The position numbers and the translations under genes are program-made. Below the pieces are notes generated by a model that was not told the origin of the DNA, made no database searches, and was given only the letters and a program-made list of their open reading frames with translations. Source: Panulirus ornatus (Eukaryota; Arthropoda; Malacostraca; Decapoda; Palinuridae). From it: a stretch of DNA of 64,000 nucleotides. Where the stretch lies: assembly GCF_036320965.1 (NCBI RefSeq), contig NC_092228.1, positions 19,076,893 to 19,140,892 of the forward strand. Reading direction: 5' to 3'. Within the stretch, counting starts at the first letter, position 1; every line of letters starts with the position of its first letter. This document shows, piece after piece, positions 34,569-46,289 of the stretch.

Positions 34569-36355
34569 TTGGTAAGGTTATTCAATGTATGTATGGTAAG
34601 GTGCCTGAGGATTGGCAGAATGCTTGCATAGTGCCATTGTACAAAGGCAAAGGTGATAAGAGTGAGTGCTCCTGAGTATTCCTGGTAAATTATATGGGAG
34701 GGTATTGATTGAGAGGGTGAAGGCTTGTACAGAGCATCAGATTAGGGAAGAGCAGTGTGGTTTCAGAAGTGTTAGAGGATGTGTGGATCAGGGGTATGCT
34801 TTGAAGAATGTATGTGAGAAATACTTAGAAAAGCAAATGGATTTGTATGTAGCATTTATGGATCTGGAGAAGGCATGTGATAGAGTTGATAGAGATGCTC
34901 TGTGGAAGGTATTAAGAATATATGGTGTGGGAGGCAAGTTGTTAGAAGCAGTGAAAAGTTTTTATCGAGGATGTAAGGCATGTGTACATGTAGGAAGAGA
35001 GGAAAGTGATTGGTTCTCAGTGAATGTAGGTTTGCGGCAGGGGTGTGTGATGTCTCCATGGTTGTTTAATTTGTTTATGGATGGGGTTGTTAGGGAGGTG
35101 AATGCAAGAGTTTTGGAAAGAGGGGCAAGTATGAAGTCTGTTGGGGATGAGAGAACTTGGGGAGTGAGTCAGTTGTTGTTCACTGATGATACATCGCTGG
35201 TGGCTGATTCATGTTAGAAACTGCAGAAGCTGGTGACTGAGTTTGGTAAAGTGTGTGAAAGAAGAAAGTTGAGAGTAAATGTGAATAAGAGCAAGGTTAT
35301 TAGGTACAGTAGGGTTGAGGGTCTAGTCAATTGGGAGGTAAGTTAGAATGGAGAAAAACTGGAGGAAGTAAAGTGTTTTAGATATCTGGGAGTGGATTTG
35401 GCAGCGGATGGAACCATGGAAGCGGAAGTGAATCATAGGGTGGGGGAGGGGACGAAAATTCTGGGAGCCTTGAAGAATGTTTGGAAGTCGAGAACATTAT
35501 CTCGGAAAGCAAAAATGGGTATGTTTGAAGGAATAGTGGTTCCAACAATGTTGTATGGTTGCAAGGCGTGGGCTATGGATAGAGTTGTGCGCAGGAGGAT
35601 GGATGTGCTGGAAATGAGATGTTTGATGACAATTTGTGGTGTGAGGTGGTTTGATTGAGTAAGTAATGTAAGGGTAAGAGAGATGTGTGGAAATAAAAAG
35701 AGTGTGGTTGAGAGAGCAGAAGAGGGTGTTTTGAAATGGTTTGGTCACATGGAGAGAATGAGTGAGGAAAGATTGACGAAGAGGATATATGTGTCAGAGG
35801 TGGAGGGAACGAGGAGAAGTGGGAGACCAAATTGGAGGTGGAAAGATGGAGTGAAAAAGATTTTGAGTGATCGAGGCCTGAACATGCAGGAGGGTGAAAG
35901 GCGTGCAAGGAATGGAGTGAATTGGAACGATGTGGTATACCGGGGCGACATGCTGTCAGTGGATTGAACCAAGGTATGTGAAGCGTCTGGGGTAAACCAT
36001 GGAAAGTTGTGTGGAGCCTGGATGTGGAAAGGGAGCTGTGGTTTCGGTGCATTATTACATGACAGCTAGAGACTGAGTGTGAACGAATGGGGCCTTTGTT
36101 GTCTTTTCCTAGCGCTACCTCGCACACATGAGGGGGGAGGGGGTTGTTATTCCATGTGTGGTGAGGTGGCGATGGGAACAAATAAAGGCAGACAGTATGA
36201 ATTATGTATATGTGTATATATGTATATGTCTGTGTGTGTATATATGTGTATACATTGAGATGTATATTTGCATGTGTGGATGTGTATCTATATACATGTG
36301 TGTGTGGGTGGGTTGGGCCATTCTTTCATCTGTTTCCTTGCGCTACCTCGCAGAA
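34567..36355 (+). mobile_element. R1-B LINE, 5'-truncated
   Basis: Starts at LVRLFN. A 24-bp loss near 34670 removes NYRGISLL, the RT tyrosine is TGT (EKACDRVD), FADD reads FTDDTSLVAD, and stops occur at 35215 and 35343. Open C-terminal region 35683-35967, then the full B-type UTR to GCTACCTCGCA at 36355. The mutated catalytic-site neighbourhood makes it non-functional. Confidence 0.88.
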
Positions 36356-38455
36356 AGTGACTAGAGGGGACGGGACGATTTTTGCAGGGAAAAAATGCAG
36401 TTGAGTGGGAGACGTATAAAAGAAAGAGACAGGAGGTGAAGAGAAAGGTGTAAGAGGTGAAAAAAAGGGCAAATGAGAGTTGGGGTGAGAGAGTATCATT
36501 AAATTTTAGGGAGAATAAAAAGATGTTCTGGAAGGAGGTAAATAAAGTGCGTAAGACAAGGGAGCAAATGGGAACTTCAGTGAAGGGCACAAATGGGGAG
36601 GTGATAACAAGTAGTGGTGATGTGAGAAGGAGATGGAGTGAGTATTTTGAAGGTTTGTTGAATGTGTTTGATGATAGAGTGGCAGATATAGGGTGTTTTG
36701 GTCAAGGTGGTGTGCAAAGTGAGAGGGTTAGGGAAAATGATTTGGTAAACAGAGAAGAGGTAGTAAAAGCTTTGCGGAAGATGAAAGCCGGCAAGGCAGC
36801 AGGTTTGGATGGTATTGCAGTGGAATTTATTAAAAAAGGGGGCGACTGTATTGTTGACTGGTTGGTAAGGTTATTTAATGTATGTATGACTCACGGTGAG
36901 GTGCCTGAGGATTGGCGGAATGCGTGCATAGTGCCATTGTACAAAGGCAAAGGGGATAAGAGTGAGTGCTCAAATTACAGAGGTATAAGTTTGTTGAGTA
37001 TTCCTGGTAAATTATATGGGAGGGTATTGATTGAGAGGGTGAAGGCATGTACAGAGCATCAGATTGGGGAAGAGCAGTGTGGTTTCAGAAGTGGTAGAGG
37101 ATGTGTGGATCAGTTGTTTGCTTTGAAGAATGTATGTGAGAAATACTTAGAAAAGCAAATGGATTTGTATGTAGCATTTATGGATCTGGAGAAGGCATAT
37201 GATATAGAGTTGATAGAGATGCTCTGTGGAAGGTATTAAAAATATATGGTGTGGGAGGAAAGTTGTTAGAAGCAGTGAAAAGTTTTTATCGAGGATGTAA
37301 GGCATGTGTACGTGTGGGAAGAGAGGAAAGTGATTGGTTCTCAGTGAATGTAGGTTTGCGGCAGGGGTGTGTGATGTCTCCATGGTTGTTTAATTTGTTT
37401 ATGGATGGGGTTGTTAGGGAGGTGAATGCAAGAGTTTTGGAAAGAGGGGCAAGTATGAAGTCTGTTGGGGATGAGAGAGCTTGGGAAGTGAGTCAGTTGT
37501 TGTTCGCTGATGATACAGCGCTGGTGGCTGATTCATGTGAGAAACTGCAGAAGCTGGTGACTGAGTTTGGTAAAGTGTGTGAAAGAAGAAAGTTAAGAGT
37601 AAATGTGAATAAGAGCAAGGTTATTAGGTACAGTAGGGTTGAGGGTCAAGTCAATTGGGAGGTGAGTTTGAATGGAGAAAAACTGGAGGAAGTGAAGTGT
37701 TTTAGATATCTGGGAGTGGATCTGGCAGCGGATGGAACCATGGAAGCGGAAGTGGATCATAGGGTGGGGGAGGGGGCGAAAATTCTGGGGGCCTTGAAGA
37801 ATGTGGAAGTCGAGAACATTATCTCGGAAAGCAAAAATGGGTATGTTTGAAGGAATAGTGGTTCCAACAATGTTGTATGGTTGCAAGGCGTGGGCTATGG
37901 ATAGAGTTGTGCGCAGGAGGATGGATGTGCTGGAAATGAGATGTTTGAGGACAATGTGTGGTGTGAGGTGGTTTGATCGAGTAAGTAACGTAAGGGTAAG
38001 AGAGATGTGTGGAAATAAAAAGAGCGTGGTTGAGAGAGCAGAAGAGGGTGTTTTGAAATGGTTTGGGCACATGGAGAGAATGAGTGAGGAAAGATTGACC
38101 AAGAGGATATATGTGTCGGAGGTGGAGGGAACGAGGAGAAGTGGGAGACCAAATTGGGGGTGGAAAGATGGAGTGAAAAAGATTTTGTGTGATCGGGGCC
38201 TGAACATGCAGGAGGGTGAAAGGAGGGCAAGGAATAGAGTGAATTGGAGCGATGTGGTATACCGGGGTTGACGTGCTGTCAGTGGATTGAATCGGGGCAT
38301 GTGAAGCGTCTGGGGTAAACCAAGGAAAGCTGTGTAGGTATGTATATTTGTGTGTGTGGACGTATGTGTATACATGTGTATGGGGGTGGGTTGGGCCATT
38401 TCTTTCGTCTGTTTCCTTGTGTTACCTCGCAAACGCAGGAAAAAAAAAAAAAAGA
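36356..38455 (+). mobile_element. R1-A LINE copy E: leader fused to the linker
   Basis: 20 bp of the 5' leader (GAAAGTGACTAGAGGGGACGG) are joined to the linker at RFLQGKNAVEWE through a shared GGACG, so the whole endonuclease is deleted. RT frame 36457-37239, then +2 bp at about 37207 (GATATAGAGTT). Frame 37251-37850, then -2 bp at about 37807, then 37801-38271 to VVYRG. A-type UTR and A14 tail. Catalytic FADDTALVAD intact. Confidence 0.9.
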
Positions 38456-38529
38456 TCAATACTGCCAGTGATGCACAGTACACACACGCATACATACACA
38501 GACACACACATATAACAACAGGTATTGAT

Positions 38530-39865
38530 GAAGTGAGGAGATGGAGTGAGTATTTTGAAGATTTGTAGAATAAGTTCAATGTGTTTGACAATAGAGTGGC
38601 AGATGTAGGGTGATTTGGTCGGGGGGTGGTGTGCAAAATGATAGGGTCAGGGATTTTGGTTTGGTTAAGAGAGATGTAGTGAAAGCTTTGTGGAAGATGA
38701 AATCTAGCAAGGTAGTAGGTTTGAATGTTACTGCAGTAGAATCTATCAAGAGAAGGGGTAACTGTGTAGTTGATTGGTTGGTAGGGATATTCAATTTATA
38801 TATGGATCATGGTGAAGAGCCTGAGGATTGGCTGAATGCATACATAGTGCCATTGTACAAAGGCAAAGGGGATAAAGGTGAGTGTTCAAACTACAGAAGC
38901 ATAAGTTTGTTGAGTATTCCTGGGAAATCATATGGGAGGGTATTGACTGAGAGGGTGAAGGCATGTGCAGAGCATCAGATTGGGGAAGAGCAGTGTGGTT
39001 TCCAAAGAAGTAGAGGATGTGTAGATCAGGTGTTTACTTTGAAGAATGTATGTGAGAAATACTTAGAAAAAAAGATGGATTTGTATATAGCATTTATGGA
39101 TCTGGAGAAGGCATATAATAGGGTCGACAGAGATGCTTTGTGGAAGGTCTTAAGAGTATATGGTGTGGGAGGTAAGTTGCTAGAGGCAATGAAAAGTTTT
39201 CACCAAGAATGGAAGGCATGTGTATGAGTAGGAAGAGAGGAGAGTGATTGGTTCCCAGTGAATGTTGGTTTGTGGCAGGGGTGTGTGATGTCCCCATAGT
39301 TATTGGTTAGGGAGGTAAATGTAAGAGTTTTGGAGAGAGGGGTGAGTATGCGGTCTATTGAGGATGAGGGGGGCCTGAGAAGTGAGTCAGTTGTTGTTCG
39401 CCGATGATACAGCTCTGGTGGCTGATTCGAGTAAGAAACTGCAGAAAGAGGGGCAAGTATGAAGTCTGTTGGGGATGAGAGAGCTTGGGAAGTGAGTCAG
39501 TTGTTGTTCGCTGATGATACAGCGCTGGTGGCTGATTCATGTGAGAAACTGCAGAAGCTGGTGACTGAGTTTGGAAAAGTGTGTGAAAGGAGAAAGTTGA
39601 GAGTAAATGTGAATAAGAACGAGGTTATTAGGTTTAGTAGGGGTGAGGGACAAGTTAACTGGGATGTAGGTTTGAATGGAGAAAAACTGAAGGAAGTGAA
39701 GTGTTTAGAAACCTGGGAGTGGACTTAGCAGCAAATGGAACCATGGAAGTGGAAGTGAGTCACAGGGTGGGGGTGGGGGGGCAAAGGTTCTGGGAGCAAT
39801 GAAGAATGCGTGGAAGGAGAGAACATTACCTTGGAGAGCAAAAATGGGTATGGCTGAAGGAATAC
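38530..39865 (+). mobile_element. Old R1 LINE copy F with an inserted young patch
   Basis: From RRWSEYFED to about KMGMAEG, strongly diverged (for example MKSSKVVGLNVTAVESIKRR and GFQRSRGCVDQVFTLKNVCE). The FADD region occurs twice: a decayed version at 39390-39445, then a young-looking one (MKSVGDERAWEVSQLLFADD...) at 39447-39600, joined at GAAACTGCAGAAAG. Ends against a minus-strand piece of the R1 leader at 39870-39905. Confidence 0.8.
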
Positions 39866-39869
39866 ATGG

Positions 39870-39905
39870 GCAGTAGTCTTTCTCCCCTATCCCCAGGGAC
39901 AGGAT
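39870..39905 (-). mobile_element. Fragment of the R1 5' leader
   Basis: The complement of TATCCTGTCCCTGGGGATAG GGGAGAAAGAC matches the leader around 23332-23360. It is a 5'-leader piece without ORF. Confidence 0.6.
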
Positions 39906-40154
39906 ATACAAGGATTTAATTCATACATGTGTAGGACTCTTAGTCCTAAGTGTATGAGGAAAGTTTACAGGCTCAAAATCATTAAGAAAAAGACAAACAA
40001 GAAATTTTCAATTAACAAAATATCTATATCTCTGTTTCTTTAAAAGAAGTAGTTGCCACCAACTACTTAGCAATACAAATCTATACAAAATAAAAATGTT
40101 ACATAAGTTTATATCAAAATAAAAACAAATACGAAAAATAAGCACTGTATTCAC

Positions 40155-40313
40155 CTTCAGATTGATGAGGGGTGCAGCATCAGGTAGAGACACGATCTTG
40201 TTGCTCATTTGTTTACAGTAGTTTTGAATAAGCATAAAAACAAACCCACGATCCATCACAGACAGCAGATCACACAGGAAAAATGCTAAACTGCTGTTCA
40301 CATTCTGGACAAA
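40155..40313 (-). CDS. DOCK7: DOCK6/7/8-like GEF, internal exon e4
   Basis: This 159-nt exon (53 codons, phase 0 at both ends) encodes [20 protein letters not shown] followed by [15 protein letters not shown] and ending PLINLK. The [18 protein letters not shown] block is among the most conserved stretches of DOCK6/7/8. The acceptor is CTTCCACAG at 40314 and the donor is AAG/GTGAAT at 40154. An old R1 LINE relic begins only about 110 bp upstream of the acceptor, at roughly 40425, so the intron sequence next to this exon is partly transposon-derived. The following intron is about 20 kb and holds the main LINE cluster. Confidence 0.94.
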
Positions 40314-40424
40314 CTGTGGAAGATATTGGAATATTTCATCCATGAATATGAAATAGTAATATGCTTCAGGACTAAATGAACACATATGACGGATACTGCA
40401 TGTGAAATGGCACTGGGGAAACAT

Positions 40425-40910
40425 TTCATTTCCAATATTTCCAACCCCACCTGCTCATCCTCATCTATATTACATTGCTCAAATCCACACAACACTGCTG
40501 CCGCCAAAATACTTTTAAACATACCCTATGACTCACTTCCACTTCCAAGGTTCCATTTGGTGCCATGTCCATTCCTAGGAATCTAAAACATTTTATTTCC
40601 TCCAAATTTTCTCCCCTCAAAGTCACACCCAAACTATCATCCCGTTACACTGCTAAACCTAATAAGTTTGCTTTTATTCACATCCACTCTCCACCTCCTC
40701 CAGTCACCAACTTCTGCAATTTCTCACTCGAATCTACCATCGGCAAACAACTGACTTACTTCCCAAACCCTCTCATCACCTACAGACTGCATTCTTACCC
40801 TTTTCTCCAAGACCGTTGCATTTAACTCCCTTAACACCCCATCCACAGACAAATTAAGCATCACGGTAATATCACACACCCACTATTGCAAACCTACCTA
40901 GACTGGTCTG
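40425..40910 (-). mobile_element. Very old R1-type LINE relic next to DOCK exon e4
   Basis: Minus-strand matches: MFKSILAAAVLCGFEQCNID / LEILEMKCF (40522-40420), HRV/TLEVEVSHRV (40525-40560), EIKCFRFLGMD, KANKLIRF and FADG.. (to about 40760), with QSVGDERVWE at 40765-40790. Frames broken. Confidence 0.7.
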
Positions 40911-41734
40911 ACTGTATCCGTGCTCCTACTCCCTAGCTGTAAATTTGATAGAACTCCTCACTACAAACCCTGGTTCCTGAACTCCATTTCCCAATCAATG
41001 TTACGACAGAGAGTGATGCATCTCCTCTTTTAATGTCCTCATTCACTACACATTCAAACTTAAGCATTACACGATCACTTTTCCAAATGGTTTATCATAC
41101 CTAATATTCCAAATATCCATGCAATTATGTGTAAATAACAAGATCTAGCAATAATAGTGTCTCGGTCCCTTTCATCCTGTTGTGCTCAAAGACATGTTGG
41201 TCATTCCTCCTTCACTGTCTTCTACACTAAAGTTCAACACCACTCACATTCCTCCTTCACTGTCTTCTGCACTAAAGGTCAGCAAGTCACATTCCTCCTT
41301 CACTGTCTTCTGCACTAAAGGTCAACATTTTTTCTGCATACACTCTAAAAACTTGTCTCCAAGACTCCCATCACTATGAAAATCCAAATTCCCCAAGTCT
41401 ATCTTTTTAATAAATTATGCTTCTTATTAACAGTTCACTATCTAAAGCATGAGAAAAGTAGCATTAAGAACAGACCATAGAGCCTTACAAGAAAACATCC
41501 TTAGTTGGTTCCTTCCTCTGTTCCTTCTTTTCAAAAATAGCACAGGAAGGGAAGATTTCCAGCTCCCCTCCCCTTCCTGCCCCTCACAGACCCTTTAAAC
41601 AAAACACATGGGTATGTTGGTAGTATTCCTTTTTCCTATTCCTTAGAAAACATATTCACTTATTCTTTTCAAAATATGTTCACATTTCCCAAGTAATGAG
41701 GTAGCATCAAAAATAAACAAACACTTCCTTCATT
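40911..41734. other. Intron between DOCK exons e3 and e4
   Basis: Apart from the minisatellite at 41202-41325 I recognise nothing firm. 41520-41600 (TTTTCAAAAATAGCACAGGA..) vaguely resembles the SINE-like unit at 34338 but is too short to claim. Confidence 0.4.
41202..41325. repeat. Minisatellite, three ~44-bp units
   Basis: CATTCCTCCTTCACTGTCTT begins at 41202, 41247 and 41290 (periods 45 and 43). The units share TCCTCCTTCACTGTCTTC(T)(A/G)CACTAAAG and differ in the spacer. Confidence 0.9.
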
Positions 41735-41870
41735 TGCTCATCTCCACTCTCTAACTGTCATGTATAATGCACTGAAAGAAGAGCCATCATTCACAGCCAA
41801 ACCCCACAGACCATTTTGTAGCTTCCTCTATATCTACCTTGGTTCAGCCTACTGACAGCTTTTTTCCTAT
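41735..41870 (-). mobile_element. Old R1-type 3' UTR fragment
   Basis: CTCTAACTGTCATGTATAATGCACTGAAAG, then CCCACAGACC and GTTCAGCCTACTGACAGC, follow the order of the B-type UTR on the minus strand but are strongly diverged. Confidence 0.55.
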
Positions 41871-41950
41871 TAAAATGGTTAGAGACCTACATTACACTTA
41901 TGTAAAATAAAACAACGCACTGTGAGACTGTGGAAAAATAAATTCTATAC

Positions 41951-42128
41951 CCTGGTGTCTTTGACATCTTTGTGGTGTAAGGCAATGATGTCATTGGTGA
42001 TAGAGGAAGTCAGATTCTGTACATCATCAGAAAACTGGTGAGAGAATCTCATTTTGCGCAAGGTGTCCTGTCCACTGGTCCTGGCAAGATGCTCAGTCAT
42101 GGACTTGATCATCAGCTCAAAAAAGAAC
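41951..42128 (-). CDS. DOCK7: DOCK6/7/8-like GEF, internal exon e3
   Basis: This 178-nt exon begins with the G that completes the Trp codon from e2 and continues FFFELMIKSMTEHLAR...LTSSITNDIIALHHKDVKDTR. The WFFFEL(M/L)(V/I)KSM motif is diagnostic for DOCK-family central armadillo-like helices. The acceptor has a U-rich tract (TTTTTTTTTAG) at 42129-42130. The donor is AGG/GTATAG at 41950, a weaker but valid GT site. It ends in phase 0, matching e4. Confidence 0.93.
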
Positions 42129-42486
42129 CTAAAAAAAAATTTTTTTAAATAAACAATAGTATATCTTCTTTCATAAAAATCTTATGAATTTCTTTGTATC
42201 AGGCATGGGAAACCTTTTCTAATCTGAGGTGCTATAAGTATTGTCAAAAGTACTGTGGGACAAACATTTATAAAATGACACATACAATTCAAACATAAAT
42301 AACATAGCTACATATCACTGTTAAGTAAAAAAAAAATTCACTTGAATAGTACAGTGGTGTTGTAATGATAGTACTATGAGCATAAATATTATACTAAATG
42401 TGACTCTGAACTTGCTTTATATACACGAAAAAATCTGTGATGGGTGATATGCTTGCTATTGCTACCTATTAATAGCTTTTGGAATG

Positions 42487-43140
42487 CATATCTCACAGCG
42501 GAGGTTGTACTTTTATGTTTACTAATGGTATATGAAAGGAGATAAGTTAAAAATTGTAGATGATCTAAAAAACTATCCTCATTTTGCACAAGCTATTAGT
42601 TTTGGGAAACCTGCTTTAGGTTTGAATACCATGTACAACTAAATCATGCTTATATTGTAAAATTCAAATCCTAGCTCATCCTTTCCTTGAGGGTTGATAA
42701 GCTTCCTTTGTACAGTATTTTGTAACAGAATCAATGTAAGCAACGAACTGTGAAGAAAAGATCTGCACAATCATTTCCTGATACATAAAGTTAGCAAAGT
42801 ATATCTCACAGCCGAGGTTACATTTTTACATTTATATAATGGCATATGAAAGGAAATATGTTAAAATGTTAAAAATTGTAGATGACCTCAAAAAAGATAA
42901 AAAAAAACTATCCTCATTTTGCAAAAGCTATTAGTTTTGGGAAATCTGCTTTAGGTTTGAATACCTTGTAAAAGTAAATCATGCTTACAATGTAAAATTC
43001 AAATTTTAGCTCATCCTTTCCTTGAGGGATGATAACTCCCTTTGTACAGTATTCTGTAACAGAATCAATGCCAGCACAGAACTGTGAAGAAAAGATCTGC
43101 ACAATCATTTCCTTATATATAAAGTTAGCAAATCTTTGAT
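42487..43140. repeat. Tandem duplication of a ~320-bp unit
   Basis: Unit 1 (42487-42800) and unit 2 (42805-43140) share, in order, ATATCTCACAGC(G/C)GAGGTT, GGCATATGAAAGGA-type sequence, TATCCTCATTTTGCA.AAGCT, TTTGGGAAA.CTGCTTTAGG, TTTCCTTGAGGG and AAGATCTGCACAATCATTTC. Divergence is roughly 10%. Unit 2 is open on the minus strand over 92 codons, with acceptor- and donor-like borders around FCAGIDSVTEYC..KFEFYI. I do not recognise the peptide. Confidence 0.8.
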
Positions 43141-43344
43141 AAACAAGTTCTTCACTTACAATAATTCTGAGCAGGTACACTATCACAATCAATACAATGG
43201 TTCAGTCTCAAAAGTTCAGTCCATTTTTTTTTCACTCCACCTGGAACAAACTGCAGCAAAATATTCTAACCGTAAAGCCATTCTTTGAGGCCCTCACAAC
43301 AATATACCAAATGTCCTAAGAAATCCCTGCAGCATAAATGTGTC

Positions 43345-43600
43345 TGAGGCACTAGGTAGAAATATTAGGTAGTAGTAATAGGTAGGAGCATTAGCCAGAA
43401 GTAGCCAGTAGGATCATTAGGTAGGAGCCTCTGTACACACTGAGCTAAAGTTGCCCTCTGCCAGTGGCCTGTTAAAGGTGAGGCACTAAAGGTTGAGATG
43501 TGGCACAGGAGTTCACTAGTTATGGAGACTCTATTGCCATGGCCACTCCTCTGAGGGAGTTCCAGTTGGAACAAGCATCAAAGATTCAGAAAGACAGTAA
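43345..43600 (+). mobile_element. Repeat D (copy 3)
   Basis: Sense copy: AGGTAGTAGTAATAGGTAGG units, GCCAGTGGCCTGTTAAAGG, GGAGTTCCAGTTGGAACAAG and the end CATCAAAGATTCAGAAAGAC. The tail is decayed. Confidence 0.7.
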
Positions 43601-44326
43601 ATGTGTCTGACCTGTGTAACTCTAACATGCATGCCAACTACCAATGTCTTGCTACATTTCTGCTCAGAGATGACATATCTGGGGGATTTGAAATATAAGA
43701 ATGGAGTTGTTGGGCAAAAGGATGCATTTGGAACATTTCAAGATATAACTGGATGAACAGCTCATCTGCATTAATCAATCATGGCTGTCAAATACTGATA
43801 TCAACATATCTTTACTCTCAGATGATATTTTTGTGACGTAAAATGGCAAAAAATGGGGTTTCTCAGTATAAGATTGTACTTTTATTACCTGCTAAACCTA
43901 ATCACTGCTCATGATGGCCATGGATGAATCCTTGCTTGTAGCAGAACCTATAAGATTTTATTTCTTTGTTGGGCTGATAAACTCTTTGTGTCTCTGGGTG
44001 AGTGTGCTAAAGCTCATAAATATCAAAAATAACAGCAAATTATTCCAAATGCAATAAAATAGCAACCAATGAATAATCATTTTTCATACAAACAAAAGGT
44101 GGCGATGGGATAAATTATGCTAATGTGTAACAAGGCAGTGACTTAAAGACATTTTCCAGGAGAAAATGTACAATTGGAATGTCACAACAAATTTTGCTCA
44201 CCACAGAATACCACAGATGATACAGCATCTGGTCCAAATCCACTTGAAAAAAGGTCTTATCTCACCTTCATCCCAAAAAATTTAGTTTCCCAGAGCAGTG
44301 ACTGTTCTTTGGACAATTTCCTAATC
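43601..44326. other. Intron, nothing recognised
   Basis: No coding signal or named repeat up to the poly(T) of the next LINE. Confidence 0.4.
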
Positions 44327-46232
44327 TTTTTTTTTTTTTTTTTTGCTTTGTCGCTGTCTCCCGCGCTTGCGAGGTAGCGCAAGGAAACAGACGAAAGAAA
44401 TGGCCCAACCCACCCCCATACACATGTATATACATACGTCCACACACGCAAATATACATACCTACACAGCTTTCCATGGTTTACCCCAGACGCTTCATAT
44501 GCCCTGATTCAATCCACTGACAGCACGACAACCCCGGTATACCACATCGTTCCAATTCACTCTATTCCTTGCCCTCCTTTCACCCTCCTGCATGTTCAGC
44601 CCCGATCACACAAAATCTTTTTCACTCCATCTTTCCACCTCCAATTTGGTCTCCCACTTCTCCTCGTTCCCTCCACCTCCGACACATATATCCTCTTGGT
44701 CAATCTTTCCTCACTCATTCTCTCCATGTGCCCAAATCATTTCAAAACACCCTCTTCTGCTCTCTCAACCACACTCTTTTTACTTCCACACATCTCTCTT
44801 ACCCTTACGTTACTTACTCGATCAAACCACCTCACACCACACATTGTCCTCAAACATCTCATTTCCAGCACATCCATCCTCCTCCGCACAACTCTATCCA
44901 TAGCCCACGCCTTGCAACCATACAACATTGTTGGAACCACTATTCCTTCAAACATACCCATTTTTGCTTTCCGAGATAATGTTCTCGACTTCCACACATT
45001 CTTCAAGGCTCCCAGGATTTTCGCCCCCTCCCCCACCCTATGATCCACTTCAGCTTCCATGGTTCCATCCGCTGCCAGATCCACTCCCAGATCTCTAAGA
45101 CACTTTACTTCCTCCAGTTTTTCTCCATTCAAACTTACCTCCCAATTGACTTGACCCTTAACCCTACTGTACCTAATAACCTTGCTCTTATTCACATTTA
45201 CTCTTAACTTTCTTCTTTCACACACTTTACCAAACTCAGTCACCAGCTTCTGCAGTTTCTTATATGAATCAGCCACCAGCGCTGTATCATCAGCGAACGA
45301 CAACTGACTCACTTCCCAAGCTCTCTCATCCACAACAGATTTCATACTTGCCCCTCTTTCCAAAACTCTTGCATTCACCTCCCTAACAACCCCATCCATA
45401 AACAAATTAAACAACCATGGAGACATCACACACCTCTGCCGCAAACCTACATACACTGAGAACCAATCACTTTCCTCTCTTCCTACACGTACACATGCCT
45501 TACATCCTCGATAAAAACTTTTCACTGCTTCTAACAACTTGCCTCCCACACCATATATTCTTAATACCTTCCACAGAGCATCTCTATCAACTCTATCATA
45601 TGCCTTCTCCAGATCCATAAATGCTACATACAAATCCATTTGCTTTTCTAAGTATTTCTCACATACATTCTTCAAAGCAAACACCTGATCCACACATCTT
45701 CTACCACTTCTGAAACAACACTGCTCTTCCCCAATCTGATGCTCTGTACATGCCTTCACCCTCTCAATCAATACCCTCCCATATAATTTACCAGGAATAC
45801 TCAACAAACTCATACCTCTGTAATTTGAGCACTCACTCTTATCCCCTTTGCCTTTGTACAATGGCACTATGCACGCATTCCGCTAATCCTCAGGCACCTC
45901 ACCATGAGTCATACATACATTAGATAACCTTACCAACCAGTCAACAATACAGTCACCCCCTTTTTAATAAATTCCACTGCAATACCATCCAAACCTGCTG
46001 CCTTGCCAGCTTTCATCTTCCGCAAAGCTTTTACTACCTCTTCTCTGTTTACCAAATCATTTTCCCTAACCCTCTCACTTTGCACACCACCTCGACCAAA
46101 ACACCCTATATCTGCCACTCTATCATCAAACACATTCAACAAACCTTCAAAATACTCACTCCATCTCCTTCTCACATCACCACTACTTGTTATCACCTCC
46201 CCATTTGTGCCCTTCACTGAAATTCCTAAATA
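44327..46232 (-). mobile_element. R1-A LINE copy G, 5'-truncated
   Basis: T18 tail at 44327-44344, A-type UTR, ORF open 45867-44737 (RT with FADDTALVAD and C-terminal region). A frameshift near 44735 lies in WFGHMERM-proximal sequence, a TAG lies at the W of PEDWRNAC (about 45885), and the linker part is at 46217-45930 (after a 1-bp loss in the KKGGD run). Truncated at KGTNGEV. Next to it are four ~11-bp AAATATGATAC units (46228-46275). Confidence 0.9.
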
Positions 46233-46289
46233 TGATACAAATATGATACAAAATATGATACAAAATATGATACAAAATTAATGAAAAAA

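Noticed and set aside
41202..41325. CRISPR-like regular repeats
   Set aside because: Only three imperfect ~44-bp units with no unique spacers of constant length, in a eukaryotic intron; a minisatellite.
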